Assembly (NCBI RefSeq): GCF_964355755.1
Contig: NC_092678.1
Coordinates: forward strand, 11,940,922 to 12,004,921
Origin: Antedon mediterranea
Lineage: Eukaryota > Echinodermata > Crinoidea > Comatulida > Antedonidae
Direction of reading: 5' to 3'
Length of the DNA: 64,000 nt
The notes under the pieces were generated by a model. The model saw only the letters and a list, made by a program, of their open reading frames with translations. It had not been told where the DNA came from and did not search any database. Made by a program: the position numbers and the translations under genes. Shown one piece after another: positions 10,426 to 21,537 of the stretch. Every line of letters begins with the position of its first letter. Within the stretch, counting starts at the first letter, position 1.

Positions 10426-11150
10426 ATGGTGGTCATCAACGCAGAGCCCATTTTTAGAGAGGATGAAATCCAAAGACAGTCTCGACATGCAATAATTGCA
10501 ACACAACGGTTAAACGGATACTGGGACGAGTACGGATACTGGGACGAGTACGGATACTGGGACGAGTACGGATACTGGGACGAGTACGGATACTGGGATA
10601 CTTCAAATGCCCACCACGATATCAATACATCAACTCTTGCAAACGATTCGTTTGATGACCCCGATACATTGTTATCTAAATCTGGCTGAACACGTGAGTA
10701 AATCACCGCACGAAAAGAACTTGCGCTTAAACGATTCCTATGTCTTGGAATTTAAAGCAAAAGGCGGTGTCAGAATACATGATTTGCCATCCTTACTAAA
10801 AGATCATACGTCATACGATATAGTTTATATTCAGATAGGAGAAAATGACATAGGAACGCATAGTATATCGAACATCATGAGACACTATCGGTCCTTCATA
10901 GACTTCCTATTGCTGGGGGCAGACGTCAAATTAGTGATCGTAGGTGAACTCATCCGTAGACTACCAAAGAACGCTATACGTATGTTTAATACTACCATTA
11001 AGATGTTGAATAATAACTTGGCAACATGTTTTTTGGAGACACTGTGGTCTCAAAGCGGATTTCACTCACGTGGGAAGGGATGGCGTACATTTGAGCATAG
11101 TCGAACGATTCATTAGAAGTATGCGGAACGCCCTCATATATGGAGCAAAA
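10426..11150 (+). pseudogene. SGNH/GDSL-hydrolase-like remnant
   Basis: From about 10690 the frame encodes a Rossmann-like hydrolase core: a GGVRIHDLP strand-turn, YDIVYIQIGENDIG (block III with the Gly-x-Asn-Asp motif), KLVIVGELIRR, and after a frameshift near 11030 DGVHLS (block V with the catalytic Asp and His). The block I serine (GDS) is not visible and was probably lost upstream. SGNH domains occur in ORFs of Ngaro/DIRS-type and CR1-type retrotransposons, and this one lies just before a DIRS-like gag. Its role in those elements is unclear; esterase activity on lipids or carbohydrates is the family norm. Confidence 0.6.
10516..10599 (+). repeat. 18-bp tandem repeat encoding GYWDEY
   Basis: GGATACTGGGACGAGTAC occurs four times exactly plus a partial fifth, in frame with the surrounding open frame, giving a Gly-Tyr-Trp-Asp-Glu-Tyr hexapeptide repeat. 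It is probably a slippage product within the hydrolase ORF. Confidence 0.9.
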
Positions 11151-11392
11151 CTTGTAAATTTCAGATATTGCATGTCATTTTCTTTCGAGATATTTTTCCG
11201 ACAAATTTTGAGCTCATTCTAAGGAGAACTTGGGGTTTTCTTTTATGCATTTTTTTTTTATTAATGTACGAATTTTGTTTTAATGCTATATACCGTTCGG
11301 TTCCTCGTTGGTATACCACGGTGTCGGCATTAGTGTAGCAAACTTTTTCATAAAGTTTCGGTAGTATGTTTATGGTTTGTTTGTTTTATCTT

Positions 11393-11690
11393 TATACTGG
11401 GTGACCTCTTCAGTCAAAGACTGATCTCCCAGAGGGCCCAGTTGGTGATCAGTGGCTGTGATGTACTAATACACCGGGGTAACCCCCTACTCATCTCGAA
11501 AGATGTATTAGGTTCTTTAAAGTGCACACGGGCAAGTTGTGTACACTGGACCTACAGTTTATAGTCCTTATCCGAGAAGACTCGTTCTACCACCAGAACC
11601 ATGGAGTGAGTGAGCCTTGAACCCCTGCCGATGTTATGGCTACGTGATTACGGCTCCACTGTCTTAACCGCTCGGCCACTCACTCACTAT
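11393..11690 (-). mobile_element. tRNA-derived SINE
   Basis: Read on the minus strand from about 11684, the sequence opens with GAGTGGCCGAGCGGTTAAGA, a near-perfect tRNA-Leu/Ser type A box. About 45 bases later comes a B box (GGGGTTCAAGGC). A non-tRNA body follows containing AAGTGCAC/TTTAAAGAACCTA words and ending near ACTGAAGAGGTCACCC. The layout (tRNA head with internal pol III promoter, then an unrelated body) is that of a SINE. It is not a functional tRNA because the anticodon arm is not sensible. It separates the SGNH remnant from the gag of the DIRS-like element, so it is probably an insertion into it. Ends are approximate. Confidence 0.7.
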
Positions 11691-11794
11691 TTGGTGACAT
11701 GTCAAATGAAGTTTACTTAAACCATTTCATTTAATATAAAATGTCTTTCTTTTTATGTCGGACTATAGAAGTCCAGTAGCCATCCAAAACCAGT

Positions 11795-12719
11795 ATGCCA
11801 AAAACGCCATCAAACAAATTCAAAACAGGAAAAAACGCTCAAAAGAAGAAACAATCACTCTCGGAGGCGATAGACTACGGAAACCTGGCACGGGAACTGC
11901 ACGCTCTACAACAAGCAGAGAAACAAAACGAGCCGTCGGACAGCCAAACAGATACAATTCTCGATGAGGTTTCTCCGGTAAACGACCCAACACACCAACT
12001 TTCAGGTGAGGAGGTTTTGGCTCAACCCGACATTACCATGTCAGAATCTATACCCCTCGGGGCAGGGGTCAGTGCCGCCATACGGTAAAAAAATATGGAA
12101 CGATACGTTCATTGAACTACGTTCGCTTCTTCCCAGTTACAAGGAACAATCCACGGTAACAGGCATGTCAGTGGGTAATGGTGGTAACATACATCTTCAC
12201 CATGAGTCAACCCCACAAGAACCACTGGATTTCCTGGATTGGTTAAAAGCTATGCACATTTATATAGCGATATATATTGAGAAGAATAAGGAGGCAAGTA
12301 AGCCAATGCTCAAATATATCGCCAACATTTTAGATTTATATACGTCAGGTCCAGTAGAGGCTTGGAGACGATATGACATAAATTTTAGGAAAGCTCGACA
12401 ATCCCGCACACTCGAAACTTTTTCCAACCAAATTTCAGAGTCCGTTTTGGAATGCCCGACAACGAGGCACATGTTGGAACTGGAACGACGGAAAAGATCG
12501 CAGGAAGAAACCATGCACTCTCAAAAACATGCATGCGAACTCTGTAAGGGGAACCACCCAAAATCCCGTTGTCAAAAATTAACAAAGCTAGGCAATCACC
12601 ATCCTTTATGTCTACCAACCCCAATTAAACTCACTAATCTAGGGTCATACCTAACAGGTTCCCCACAAGATATGTTTACATCCATTTTAGCGGGTTTTAA
12701 GAAGGGTTGGGGTCTATAA
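11795..12719 (+). pseudogene. DIRS/Ngaro-type gag-like ORF
   Basis: An ATG at 11795 opens a basic, Gln-rich N-terminus that runs to 12088. A frameshift then moves into the frame ending at 12719. The second part has the conserved DIRS-order gag sentence (WLKAMHIYIAIY, LKYIANILDLY, AWRRYDINFRKAR), a zinc knuckle CELCKGNHPKSRC (C-x2-C-x3-H-x4-C) and TPIKLTNLGSYLTGSP...LAGFKKG, which marks the start of the RT region in tyrosine-recombinase elements. The product would package element RNA. The frameshift makes this copy non-functional unless it is a programmed shift, which I think unlikely. Confidence 0.72.
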
Positions 12720-12729
12720 CTCCACCTAA

Positions 12730-14069
12730 GCCGATGAAAGCCAACAACCAAGGAGCTGCTTTACATACGTAAAGGCTGTAAAGGGGTTTATAGAAAAGGG
12801 AGTATACTCTTAGGGAGGATCGCAGGTCCGTTCTCATCTCCACCGATACCTACCGATGAAAAATTAGTACAATATGACAACATCGACACAATTATAAAAC
12901 AAGTAATATCGTTTGGGGTAGGCAGTCTTATGGCTAAAACGGATATCGAAGAGGCCTTTCGCATTATTCCGATCACACCTAAAGATTACTGGCTTTTAGG
13001 TGTGGGAAGAAAAATTTTATTATGACAAATGTTTACCAATGGGAGCATCCAGTTCATGCAATCGTTTTGGTTTGTTTAGCGACGGATTAACATCGATAAT
13101 GCGAAATAAGTTCCATACCATATCCCATTTGTTAGATGATTTTTGGTTTATTAGGGAAGCCAATTCCGACACATGATTAAATTCTCTGACCAACTTTATG
13201 TTTTTATGTTCTTAAGTGGGGGTTCCGATCAAATACAGCAAAACGGTTACACCACGGACATGCTTGACCATATACGCCATAGAAGTAGATACTTTAGCAA
13301 TGGAATGTAGACTTCCTATGGAAAAGGTCATAACAATTCGGGACTGTCTTATTTTCTTTCGAGAAAGAAAGTGACCTTAAAAGAATTACAATCTGTTAGG
13401 TCTCCTAAATTTTGCTTGTTGTGTGGTCGTTCCCGGCCGTCCATTTTTACGCCGATTAATAAACCTAACAGCGGGTAACACTATGAAACATTCAATTCAA
13501 GAAGACCACTGGCTAAGGATTTTCGGACTTTAACTACAGAGACCAAAGAGGATTTTAACACTTGGTTAGAATTCGCGAACAACTTTAATGGGAAAGCTAT
13601 GATACTAGAAGAAATTTGGTTATCTTCGTCAACCCTTCAATTATTTACTGATGCGGCGGGCTCAATTGGATGCGCAGGAGTCCTTGATTCAAAATGGTTC
13701 GCGTTTCGTTGGCCAATTCATTTGCAACATCACTCGATCGCCGCGAAAGAAGTGTTCCCAATCGTTTTAGCACTTGAATTGTGACACCTTCTATCAAATA
13801 AATACATTTTATTTCAGTCCGATAATATAGCAGTGGTGTACATAATAAATAAGAAAACAGCTAAAGATAGTATTCTCCTCCGTTTACTCAGGCGATTAAT
13901 TCTCTGCTGTCTCAACTATAACATTAATTTCAGAGCGCAACATATTCAAGGGGTAAAAAATGTCATGGCAGATTGGCTATCACGTTTTAAAATCGATAAG
14001 GCCTTGATGACTTTTAAACATTTAGAAAAATGTTTAACTATTGTACCCTCCACGTTTATTTATATTTAG
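12730..14069 (+). pseudogene. DIRS/Ngaro-type reverse transcriptase and RNase H
   Basis: The RT shows MAKTDIEEAFRIIPITPKDYWLLG, a catalytic box altered to LLDD (13129-13140, expected YLDD), and the thumb region KVTLKELQSV...NFACCVVVPGRPFLRRL. RNase H follows with LFTDAAGSIGCAGVL (13635-13690), the conserved Glu in AAKEVFPIV, SDNIAVVYIIN and AQHIQGVKNVMADWLSR (ending near 13990). The fused RT-RNaseH order directly before a tyrosine recombinase is specific to the DIRS order. At least five frameshifts or stops are needed to read it, for example near 13020, 13180 and 13784. Confidence 0.82.
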
Positions 14070-14109
14070 TTAGTTTAGCGTTTTACAGATGTTTTTCACC
14101 TCTTTTCCA

Positions 14110-15045
14110 TTTATAGGACCTTTAACATTGGAGGACGATATTATTTTGGCCATCACGCGCGGACGACCTGTCACAGACAGCTCGTAAGTTAATCAAATCG
14201 TCCTTGTCAACTTCATCTCGTAAAGCATACGCTCGAAGTTGGGAATTGCTCAATAGGTGGTCAATAGGAAAAAATAATCTACCGCTTCTCCCTCCCACCT
14301 TTGTAATTTCATCGCATTCTTATTTGAAAAAGGGTATGCACCAAGCACGATAAATTAACATGTTTCGGGTATTTGTTTTATCCACAAAATTCAGTTTCCC
14401 AGAGACCCATCAGATTCTTTTCTTGTCAGGAAAACACTTCGTGGTATACATGCTTCTTCACAATCTAGGGACACGCGCTTGCCGATTACAATTGACATTC
14501 TCAGAAAATTAATCAGAGCCCTAGACTCCACAGTTCTGTCTTTAAAAATTAGAAATCTTTTGTCAGCTTTTTCTTGACCGCGTTCCAGAGTTTCATGCGA
14601 GTTGGCGAGTTAGCCGCCCGAACAGGCATGGAAGCTAAGGTACTACAGCGCGAAGACGTTCATTTTTCCTCCAAGGGGATGAATTTAACTTTGCGCCATT
14701 CCAAAACATCGACGGGAAAACCACCTATTACTATCCATATTATTACTTCGCAAAACGATCAGGCTTTTTGCCCGGTGCACCATCTCCGTACGTACTCAGC
14801 CATACCAACGGCCCTCTGTTCCAACACATAGATGGTAAACCGGTAACTCCACAATTCATATCAACATGTCTTAAGACAGCAATTTCATTTATTAGATCCC
14901 ACTCTATATAAAGGTCACAGTTTCAGAATAGGGGCAGCTACACATGCCGCGGGTCTTGGGCTGTCAGAACATATAATTCAAAAAATGGGTCGTTGGTCCT
15001 CTGATGCATTTAAAAGCTACGTACGTATGCATTCGTTTAATATTT
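14110..15045 (+). pseudogene. Tyrosine recombinase of the DIRS/Ngaro-type element
   Basis: The N-terminal core-binding region (SSRKAYARSWELLNRW) is followed by the catalytic region: the first Arg in AFQSFMRVGELAA (14576-14614), then GPLFQHIDGKPVT, GHSFRIGAATHAAG with the His-x-x-Arg pair (about 14917-14955), MGRWSSDAFKSY with the Trp/His position and the nucleophilic Tyr, ending at a stop near 15045. These four landmarks define a tyrosine recombinase, which inserts the circular cDNA of such retrotransposons without making target duplications. Frameshifts occur near 14200, 14570, 14820 and 14900, so the enzyme is dead. Confidence 0.82.
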
Positions 15046-15897
15046 AAAAAGTACAAAATACATTGATTGGAAAACTTCTTGGTTACGGAAAGTATGTAAA
15101 ATGAAAGATAAGAAACTAGCACAATTCAATTATAAGATGTTACATAGAATACTGCCTACCAACAAACGGCTGTATCAGTGGAAAGTTAAGGAAACACAAA
15201 CGTGTGACAAATGTGGAGAAATTGAAAATGAAAATCATTTGTTTTTTAGTTGTAGATTTATTCAGAAATATTGGAGGAAAATGCTTAGTATCTTTGTAAG
15301 TTTAAATCACAATAATATATCATTTAAACAATTAATACTAGGAACGGGAGATAAGCTAATAGATTATATTTACACTTTTGCAGCATTTACTATTTATAGA
15401 ATAAAAATGTTATCTGCACTAAATAAGCCAGTGGGTAAATCTTTATGGAATTCATTTAAAAGCAATATGTTATATAACATTGAATGTGAAACATATAACA
15501 ATAAAGAAACAAGTATAGAAAAATGGATAGCTTTAAGAAATAAGATTATGATAATATAATTTCTAATTTGATACGATTAACCGAAAAAGAATTACAGTGA
15601 TACGGGTTACTGGTGGTACTGAGCTATTATTGTTTTTTTTTTATCATATAAATATATTGTATAATCCGGGTTGTAAAATGAAAACAAACAAATGAAAATG
15701 TGTGAACTATTTTAAAACGGGACAGATGATAATGATGATCCAAAATATAAGAAAATTAATGAAAAAAGGAGTAATACAGAATTCATATATGTAAAAATGT
15801 TACTTATGAACTGTAACGACATTTACAATGATAATATGAATGTGAATAAAAGTGGTGTTTGCGCCACAAAAGAGAAAAAAAAAGTACAAAATATATT
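15046..15897 (+). mobile_element. 5'-truncated LINE with 19-bp target duplication
   Basis: The insert lies between two copies of AAAAAGTACAAAATAYATT at 15046-15064 and 15879-15897, differing at one base. The body ends in an A-rich tail (AGAGAAAAAA). It interrupts the tail of the DIRS-like element just after its recombinase. Long direct repeats and a 5' truncation are the signature of target-primed reverse transcription. Only the last part of ORF2 is left. Confidence 0.8.
15101..15559 (+). CDS. LINE ORF2 C-terminal zinc-binding domain (fragment)
   Basis: An open frame of 152 codons encodes the zf-RVT type C-terminus of a non-LTR retrotransposon: FNYKMLHRILPTNKRLYQWK, then CDKCGEIENENHLFFSC (C-x2-C-x7-H-x4-C), then a helical tail ending in a stop at 15559. 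The start ATG at 15101 is incidental because the copy is truncated. This domain normally helps bind element RNA. Having no break in 152 codons, the insertion looks younger than the DIRS-like host around it. Confidence 0.8.
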   Translation: MKDKKLAQFNYKMLHRILPTNKRLYQWKVKETQTCDKCGEIENENHLFFSCRFIQKYWRKMLSIFVSLNHNNISFKQLILGTGDKLIDYIYTFAAFTIYRIKMLSALNKPVGKSLWNSFKSNMLYNIECETYNNKETSIEKWIALRNKIMII

Positions 15898-16199
15898 ATG
15901 GCGGTTGGTCGTAATACAGGGCGTTTGGCTCAAAAGATAATAAACCATTGAGCGGGTGGCTCAGGTTACATTATAGGTAGGCCTATATATTAATTTTGTT
16001 TAGATTTACTATGCTATGCAATGGATTGCATTCCATATTTAAGTAAACGTTTTCTTTCCTCTGCTCCTTGGCTGGTGTTTGGGTGCTCTCATTTACAATG
16101 GGTTCTGGCCTTTTTTGGCACCCACTATCAAGCATTTATCATTATATCAAACTTTATATGATGGATGTTAACTAATTAACTAATTTTACTCTCATATGT
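15898..16199. other. AT-rich gap after the DIRS-like element
   Basis: About 300 bp follow the LINE insertion. The first part (TTGGTCGTAATACAGGG, GAGCGGGTGGCTC) probably belongs to the tail of the DIRS-like element. I see no gene and no second copy of a terminal repeat. Confidence 0.4.
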
Positions 16200-17880
16200 T
16201 TAGATGTATACTGTTACCTAAACCCAAACCTATTCTAATTGGAACCTGTTACCGACCTGAAAAGCAGCGATCGTTTTTTACCTCACTTGAGACAACCTGT
16301 GGAGATAGTCTAAGAAGTTATTATTTTAGGTTACTTTAATGTAGATGTATCTATCAATTTAAGTAAAAATAAATGGGTGTCCCAATTTTGTAATATGTTT
16401 AATCTCTCCCAACTTATTAAGGACTCAACACGCATTGCTTGCACTACCTCTACAATCATAGATCTTATTATTTTCTCAACCGATCCTCTTAATATTTTCC
16501 AATATGGTGTTATCCCTTTCGGCGTCAGTGATCATGTTATAACTTACTGCACCAGAAAGATAGTTAACATCCCGATTAAGAGGCATAAAACGATTAAAAT
16601 ACGATCTATAAAATCATACTCATCAGAACTACTTACTTCTAAATTAAATGAATTAGATTGATCCGATATCATAAATTGCACCAATTTCTGCACTGCTCCT
16701 TTAAAAGAAATAAGAATTAAACAACGTTCCAAACCCTGGTTCACATCAGAAATTAGAGATCTGATCCTTAAACGTGATAAATGCTTAGCTAAATTCAAGA
16801 GAACTCGAAATTAGCACATATTTACTGTCTTTAAAAAGTTAAGAAATTCTGCAAAATATAAAATAAAAAGAACCAAGTCATTTTATTTTTCGGACAAACT
16901 TAATGAGAATAAAAATAACCCTAAAAAAAGATGTAATGTTTTAACAAGTTTAGGTACCGGAACAGAAAATAAATCTGAAAAAATTGCTCTAAAATGTGAG
17001 GATAAAATAATTTACGACAAAAGCTCGATTACTGACCATTTAAACTCCTTTTTCATTAATACTCCTGATAATTTAGTCAACAAACTTCCTCCTTCATCTA
17101 ATACTTACAATGAAAACCACGTTAAAAATTACTATGCCGATAAAAGAGGTGTATTTGCTTTTAAAGAAGTAAATGAACAAACCGTACTAATGATAATAAA
17201 CAACTTAAATAGTAAGAAAGGTGCGGGTTTAGATTTCTTACCTGCCAGATTTTTCAAAGATGGGGCTCTGGCTATCTTACATCCACTGAGCCATATTATA
17301 AATATATCCATTTCAACTGGATATATCCCTTTTGTTTGGAAATCTGCTAAGGTAGTGCCTATTTACAAAAAGAAACTACAGACCCGTTTCTGTTCTATCG
17401 GCAGTGTCTAAAATTGTAGAACGTATTATGTATAATCAATTAATGAGTTACTTAAACGATCAATCACTTCCTTATACCTATCAATCAGGTTTTAGACCTT
17501 TATTTTCTACAGAAACATGTCTACTACATCTATCGGATTCTGTGAGAAATGGATGGGATAAAGGGAAAATGACTGGTATGGTTATACTTGACCTTCAAAA
17601 GGCCATGGGTTTTACTAGTCTATCTTTGTCATGGATGCACCCCAGGGATCTATTCTGGGGGGTCCTTTAATATTTTTGCTGTATGTCAACGACATGCAAT
17701 CGGCTGTTGGTTGTTGCTATATGCAGACGATGCAGCTCTTTTAGTCACGAATAAAGACCTTGATTATATTGAAAACAGACTAAGTAATATGAATTGCAAG
17801 CGTTGAATATTTGGCTTACTGACAATAGATTATCCCTTCATTTAGGTAAGACGGAGTCAATTTTATTTGGTACAAAAACC
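16200..17880 (+). pseudogene. LINE endonuclease and reverse transcriptase remnant A
   Basis: The piece reads, with frameshifts, through the end of an apurinic-type endonuclease (GYFNVDVS, GVSDHVITYCTRK at about 16520-16560). A linker with KPWFTSEIRD follows, then an RT: SKKGAGLDFLPARFFKDGA (17208-17265), VPIYKK, ILSAVSKIVERI-like words, YQSGFRPLFSTETCLL (17480-17530), GMVILDLQKA, APQGSILGGPL (17635-17670) and LYADDAALL (YADD near 17718-17730). Between LDLQKA and the APQGS box several motifs are missing, so there is an internal deletion near 17605. The SDH-x-x-x-x-CTRK endonuclease end points to the Jockey/CR1/L2/Rex-like group; the exact clade is not settled. Confidence 0.78.
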
Positions 17881-18134
17881 ATGTGTAGAAAACAGACAGA
17901 AATGAAAAAGTTTCAAATACCTTTACCATTCAAGGTTGAAAATCCTATATTGCCTGACAACAAGTTCGATCCAAGCAAGGAGAAGACTGGAACAATTGAA
18001 AGGGAAAATGATGAAGAATCCCAAATATGCCGAACAATAAAAGTTGTTCATAAATGTTATAGTCTGAAATAAAGATATATAAATAGCGCCCCCTAAAAAA
18101 ATTGTACTTTTAAGGAATACCCCTCGTAGCGATG
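17881..18134. other. Unassigned segment between two LINE ruins
   Basis: An open frame (to 18072) continues from the LINE frame but encodes a Lys/Pro-rich sequence with no RT motif. It is likely a chance extension or an unrelated inserted piece. Nothing else is recognised. Confidence 0.35.
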
Positions 18135-18966
18135 GTACCGTCCAAACTATGAGAAGACGGTAACATCAGGAGTGCCTCAAGGCACGGTACTTGGTCCGTT
18201 AATGTTTCTATTATACATCAATGACATCGGAGAAGATATTAGCACCGGTAAAACCATAAAATGATGACTGTTTACTCTTTCGACCTGTAAATAAAATAGC
18301 AGACCAAGAACAACTACAACATGACCTTGATCAAGTAGTCCAATGGTCTAAAAAATGGCAGATGTCTTTTAATCCATCAAAATGCTATACAATGAACATG
18401 ACGAGGAGTAAAAATCCACTTACACTTGACTACAAGATGAAAGAAGAGATTCTAACCACTGTCAAGAGCAGCAAATACCTTGGAGTCTTAATAACAAATG
18501 ATCTATCATGGGAACCACACATAAACCAAGTTATAAACGATTCCAATAAGATTCTAGGCTTCCTAATGAGAACTTCTCTCGATGCGACTCTCGTATTAAA
18601 GCAACTGCCTATCAATCACTAGTTCGTCCAAAACTTGAATATGCAGCTACAGTATGGGATCCCCATCAATCACAACTTATAAACAAGCTTGAAATGGTAC
18701 AACGAAGAGCTGCAAGATTTGCAACATCCGATTACAGCAGAAGAACATGAAGTGTCACATCCATGCTACATGCACTACGGTACACTGGCCAACTCTTCAA
18801 CAACGTAGGAAAAAGAAAAGATTAATGTTACTTCTGTCGTACACAATGCTACAAATACAGTTTTCTGCCCAGGACATTGAATGACTGGAACAGCCTCCCG
18901 ACCGAAACCGCGCTGTCTCAAAAAGCCGCATTTGAGCAAGCCCTTGATAAATTCATAAAAAGTTCA
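18135..18966 (+). pseudogene. LINE reverse transcriptase remnant B (3' part)
   Basis: This is a different LINE from the one upstream. It begins at [22 protein letters not shown]-like words (18145-18230), then the catalytic box, which is damaged: only DDCLLF remains at about 18262-18280. Then VQWSKKWQMSFNPSKCY, SSKYLGVLITNDLSWEPHI (18460-18520), a RPKLEYAATVWDPH block read in another frame (18625-18670) and a C-terminal NWNSLP-like block near 18890. Frameshifts occur near 18260, 18600 and 18740. It is a CR1/RTE-like 3' fragment and not functional. Confidence 0.8.
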
Positions 18967-21177
18967 TAGATAAATAAATAAAACTGAGCACACGTGGCGT
19001 ACCGTAAGCTGCAAACACACTAGATTATAGTGCTGAAATCAGCGATGTCCAGTCATCATTCTGAAGATTCTGAAGACGATAACACGAGTGATGCGGCCAT
19101 TGTGGTTCGACATCTAATACTGTACATCGTGTATTATTATTGTCTTGTAGGTATGTAAAGATAACTGGGTTATTTCATAAAGTAAATTGTCAGGAAGTAG
19201 AACGGAGATGAGTCTACTTATTTAGAAATTATGTAGGAACGAACGATGAAGCATGAATCTATAAAAACAGTATTTTAAGGGATAAATCAACCTGTAACTG
19301 TATGTTGGCTGCCAAAGAATCCGCGTACTTCCGGGATCGAATTTCTCCATAGTTGTCTGCGGAATTACTGAAAGGGCTTCCCTTGAAATGCTTGTTTCTT
19401 ATTGGTCAAAGAGGTAAATCCTAATGTTTATTGTTGATGACGTAGAGGAAATTTTTAATTTCCGACGAGTGTATCGATTTTTACAATGCACCGAAACATT
19501 TTGCCTAACTTCAGACGCTAAATTATCATACTTCTACATTACGGACCTTAAGATGTTTTTGTTATTGTCCCTACTAGTACTAGCTTTAAAAAACTTAGTT
19601 TCTTCTTGTAATGCTCATAACACACTGCTGAAAATGACACTCCTCTATATCCTATTACATTTGTAATCATTAATTTCCATGGTAACTAGTCTGAAGGCCA
19701 GAAGAAACTACATGTAAGCAGAAAACTGCCTGATGTAAGCAAATACTGTACTAAAAGGGTAAAGAATAGGACTATAACAAATTAATGTTAGAATAATAGT
19801 AGTCAACTTGGGTTATATATTATTTATTAATTATAAAATAATATCAATTGCTATTATATTTATAATTACTACAGAATGACGATGTGCTATGTTTTTTATG
19901 CTCCATATTTCAACAATAAACAGCATTAAAACACATTATTTCATAATAATAATAATAATAATAATATTTATTCGGCAAAAGTTCATAAAGTACATTTTAC
20001 AATTCATCTTGCCAGGAGCAAGTAATAGGCATGAGCCCAAACAGAAAACTGCTCTTACTCCATCATTACTTATAAAATACAAAAATAACAAAACTAAGTA
20101 GCACAAATTAAGTCAAAATAAAACAAAACAAAGTTATAATGAGATACACCAATTAAAAATAAGCTGCATTGAATAAACAATATAAACAATTACAGTACAA
20201 CTTAATATTTTGAGATCAAATGTTTGATGAGTTGGGCTTTAATATTTACACATTAAAAGCTATAGGTTATAGTTATGCATGACAGCAATTTTGGTGAACA
20301 AAAAATGGTATTTCATTTGATGATATACTGTATGTTATCTTTATTTTTCTCTAGAAAATCTACAAAATTAAGCAAAGTTTTACTCCAGTATAAAACCACA
20401 AGCTACATTGTCCAGTTATCTTCTGGTAAGTATCTGGAAGAACCATAAAACGTATATAGACCTCTTTTATTGTTAGTCTATTCATCATTCTCCAATCATT
20501 GGTTATGGTTTTGCATGACACTACTATTATGGAATTACTGTACATATTTTCAAAAGCAATTTGGCTTTACTATAGTTAGCACCCTTGTTGGAAATCAGTC
20601 TAATAACCATTGCTACACAAGCCACAACTTAAACATCTCAAATTCTGTTATTTACAACATCTGAAATTTTAATCTAAACTTTACAATGCCATATAATAAT
20701 AATAATGTTCTATACTGGCCTCTGCAATTAGAAACCTAATATTTAATTTTTATTTTTTTTTGTATTTGATGAAAAAAATGTATTTGATTGATTTGATATG
20801 TGGGCCTCCCCCTCCCCCCCTTTTTTTTTATATAGAAAATCGATTGTTAACAATGCAAACAAAAACCTGATGATTCAAATTGTTAGGTTTTATATGCATT
20901 ATCATGCATATAATTATAACCTTATTGATTTTGTCAGAATCTTTATTTATTTATTTATTTATTCTTTCATTATCACTATTTTGTCCGTCAATTATCTTGA
21001 GATTATTTTCATCTAGCTACGTAAATTTTTAATAAATATATAAATGACTGTATTATATTTGGTGAACAAATCATCTTCTATTCTATCACACCTTATTTAT
21101 TGTGAATGTAAATTTTATATTTCTTCTCTTAGCAGATTGTAAAAGTGATTCTGGATAAAAAGATATTCTGGATAAAA
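18967..21177. other. 2.2-kb AT-rich stretch without a recognisable gene
   Basis: Open frames here are short and unlike any family known to me. It holds an (AAT)n microsatellite at about 19947-19967, a CCCCCTCCCCCCC/T run at 20808-20829 and a (TTTA)n run at about 20941-20965. Around 19045-19140 a short acidic word (SSHHSEDSEDDNTSD) resembles the N-terminus of some transposases, but there is too little to call. Confidence 0.5.
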
Positions 21178-21400
21178 GTCTGTTTGTTGGCAACTCAACG
21201 AAAATATCCTCTAACTGTAGCACTAGTAGCGAGTCATAGCGGAGTTGTGACAGCAGCAGGGTTGAAAGAGTCTGTTTGTTGACAACTCAACGACAATATC
21301 CTCTAGCTGTAGCACCAGTTGGTGAGTCAAAGCGGAGTTGTGACGGCAGCAGGGTTGAAAAAGTCTGTTTATTGGCAACTCAGACAATAGCCTTTAGCAT
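21178..21400. repeat. 92-bp tandem repeat, 2.4 copies
   Basis: A unit starting GTCTGTTTGTTGGCAACTC and running through CTGTAGCAC, GAGTCA-AGCGGAGTTGTGAC and GCAGCAGGGTTGAAA begins at 21178, 21270 and 21363, the last copy being partial. It sits just upstream of the Helitron coding region. Subterminal or 5' tandem repeats are common near Helitron ends, but no Helitron terminus was identified. Confidence 0.8.
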
Positions 21401-21537
21401 TTTATACGAGCAATAAACATTGACAGAACACATTTTGTACATAATTAAACAGAACTGCAATGGTTTTATCATAACTCATACTTTAAATTGAGAAACAGAA
21501 TATTCGAGCAATAAACATTGAGAGAACAGAAAAGAAA

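Noticed and set aside
19424-19666. 80-codon open frame with a hydrophobic stretch
   Set aside because: Short, AT-driven, no family resemblance, no splice or promoter support.
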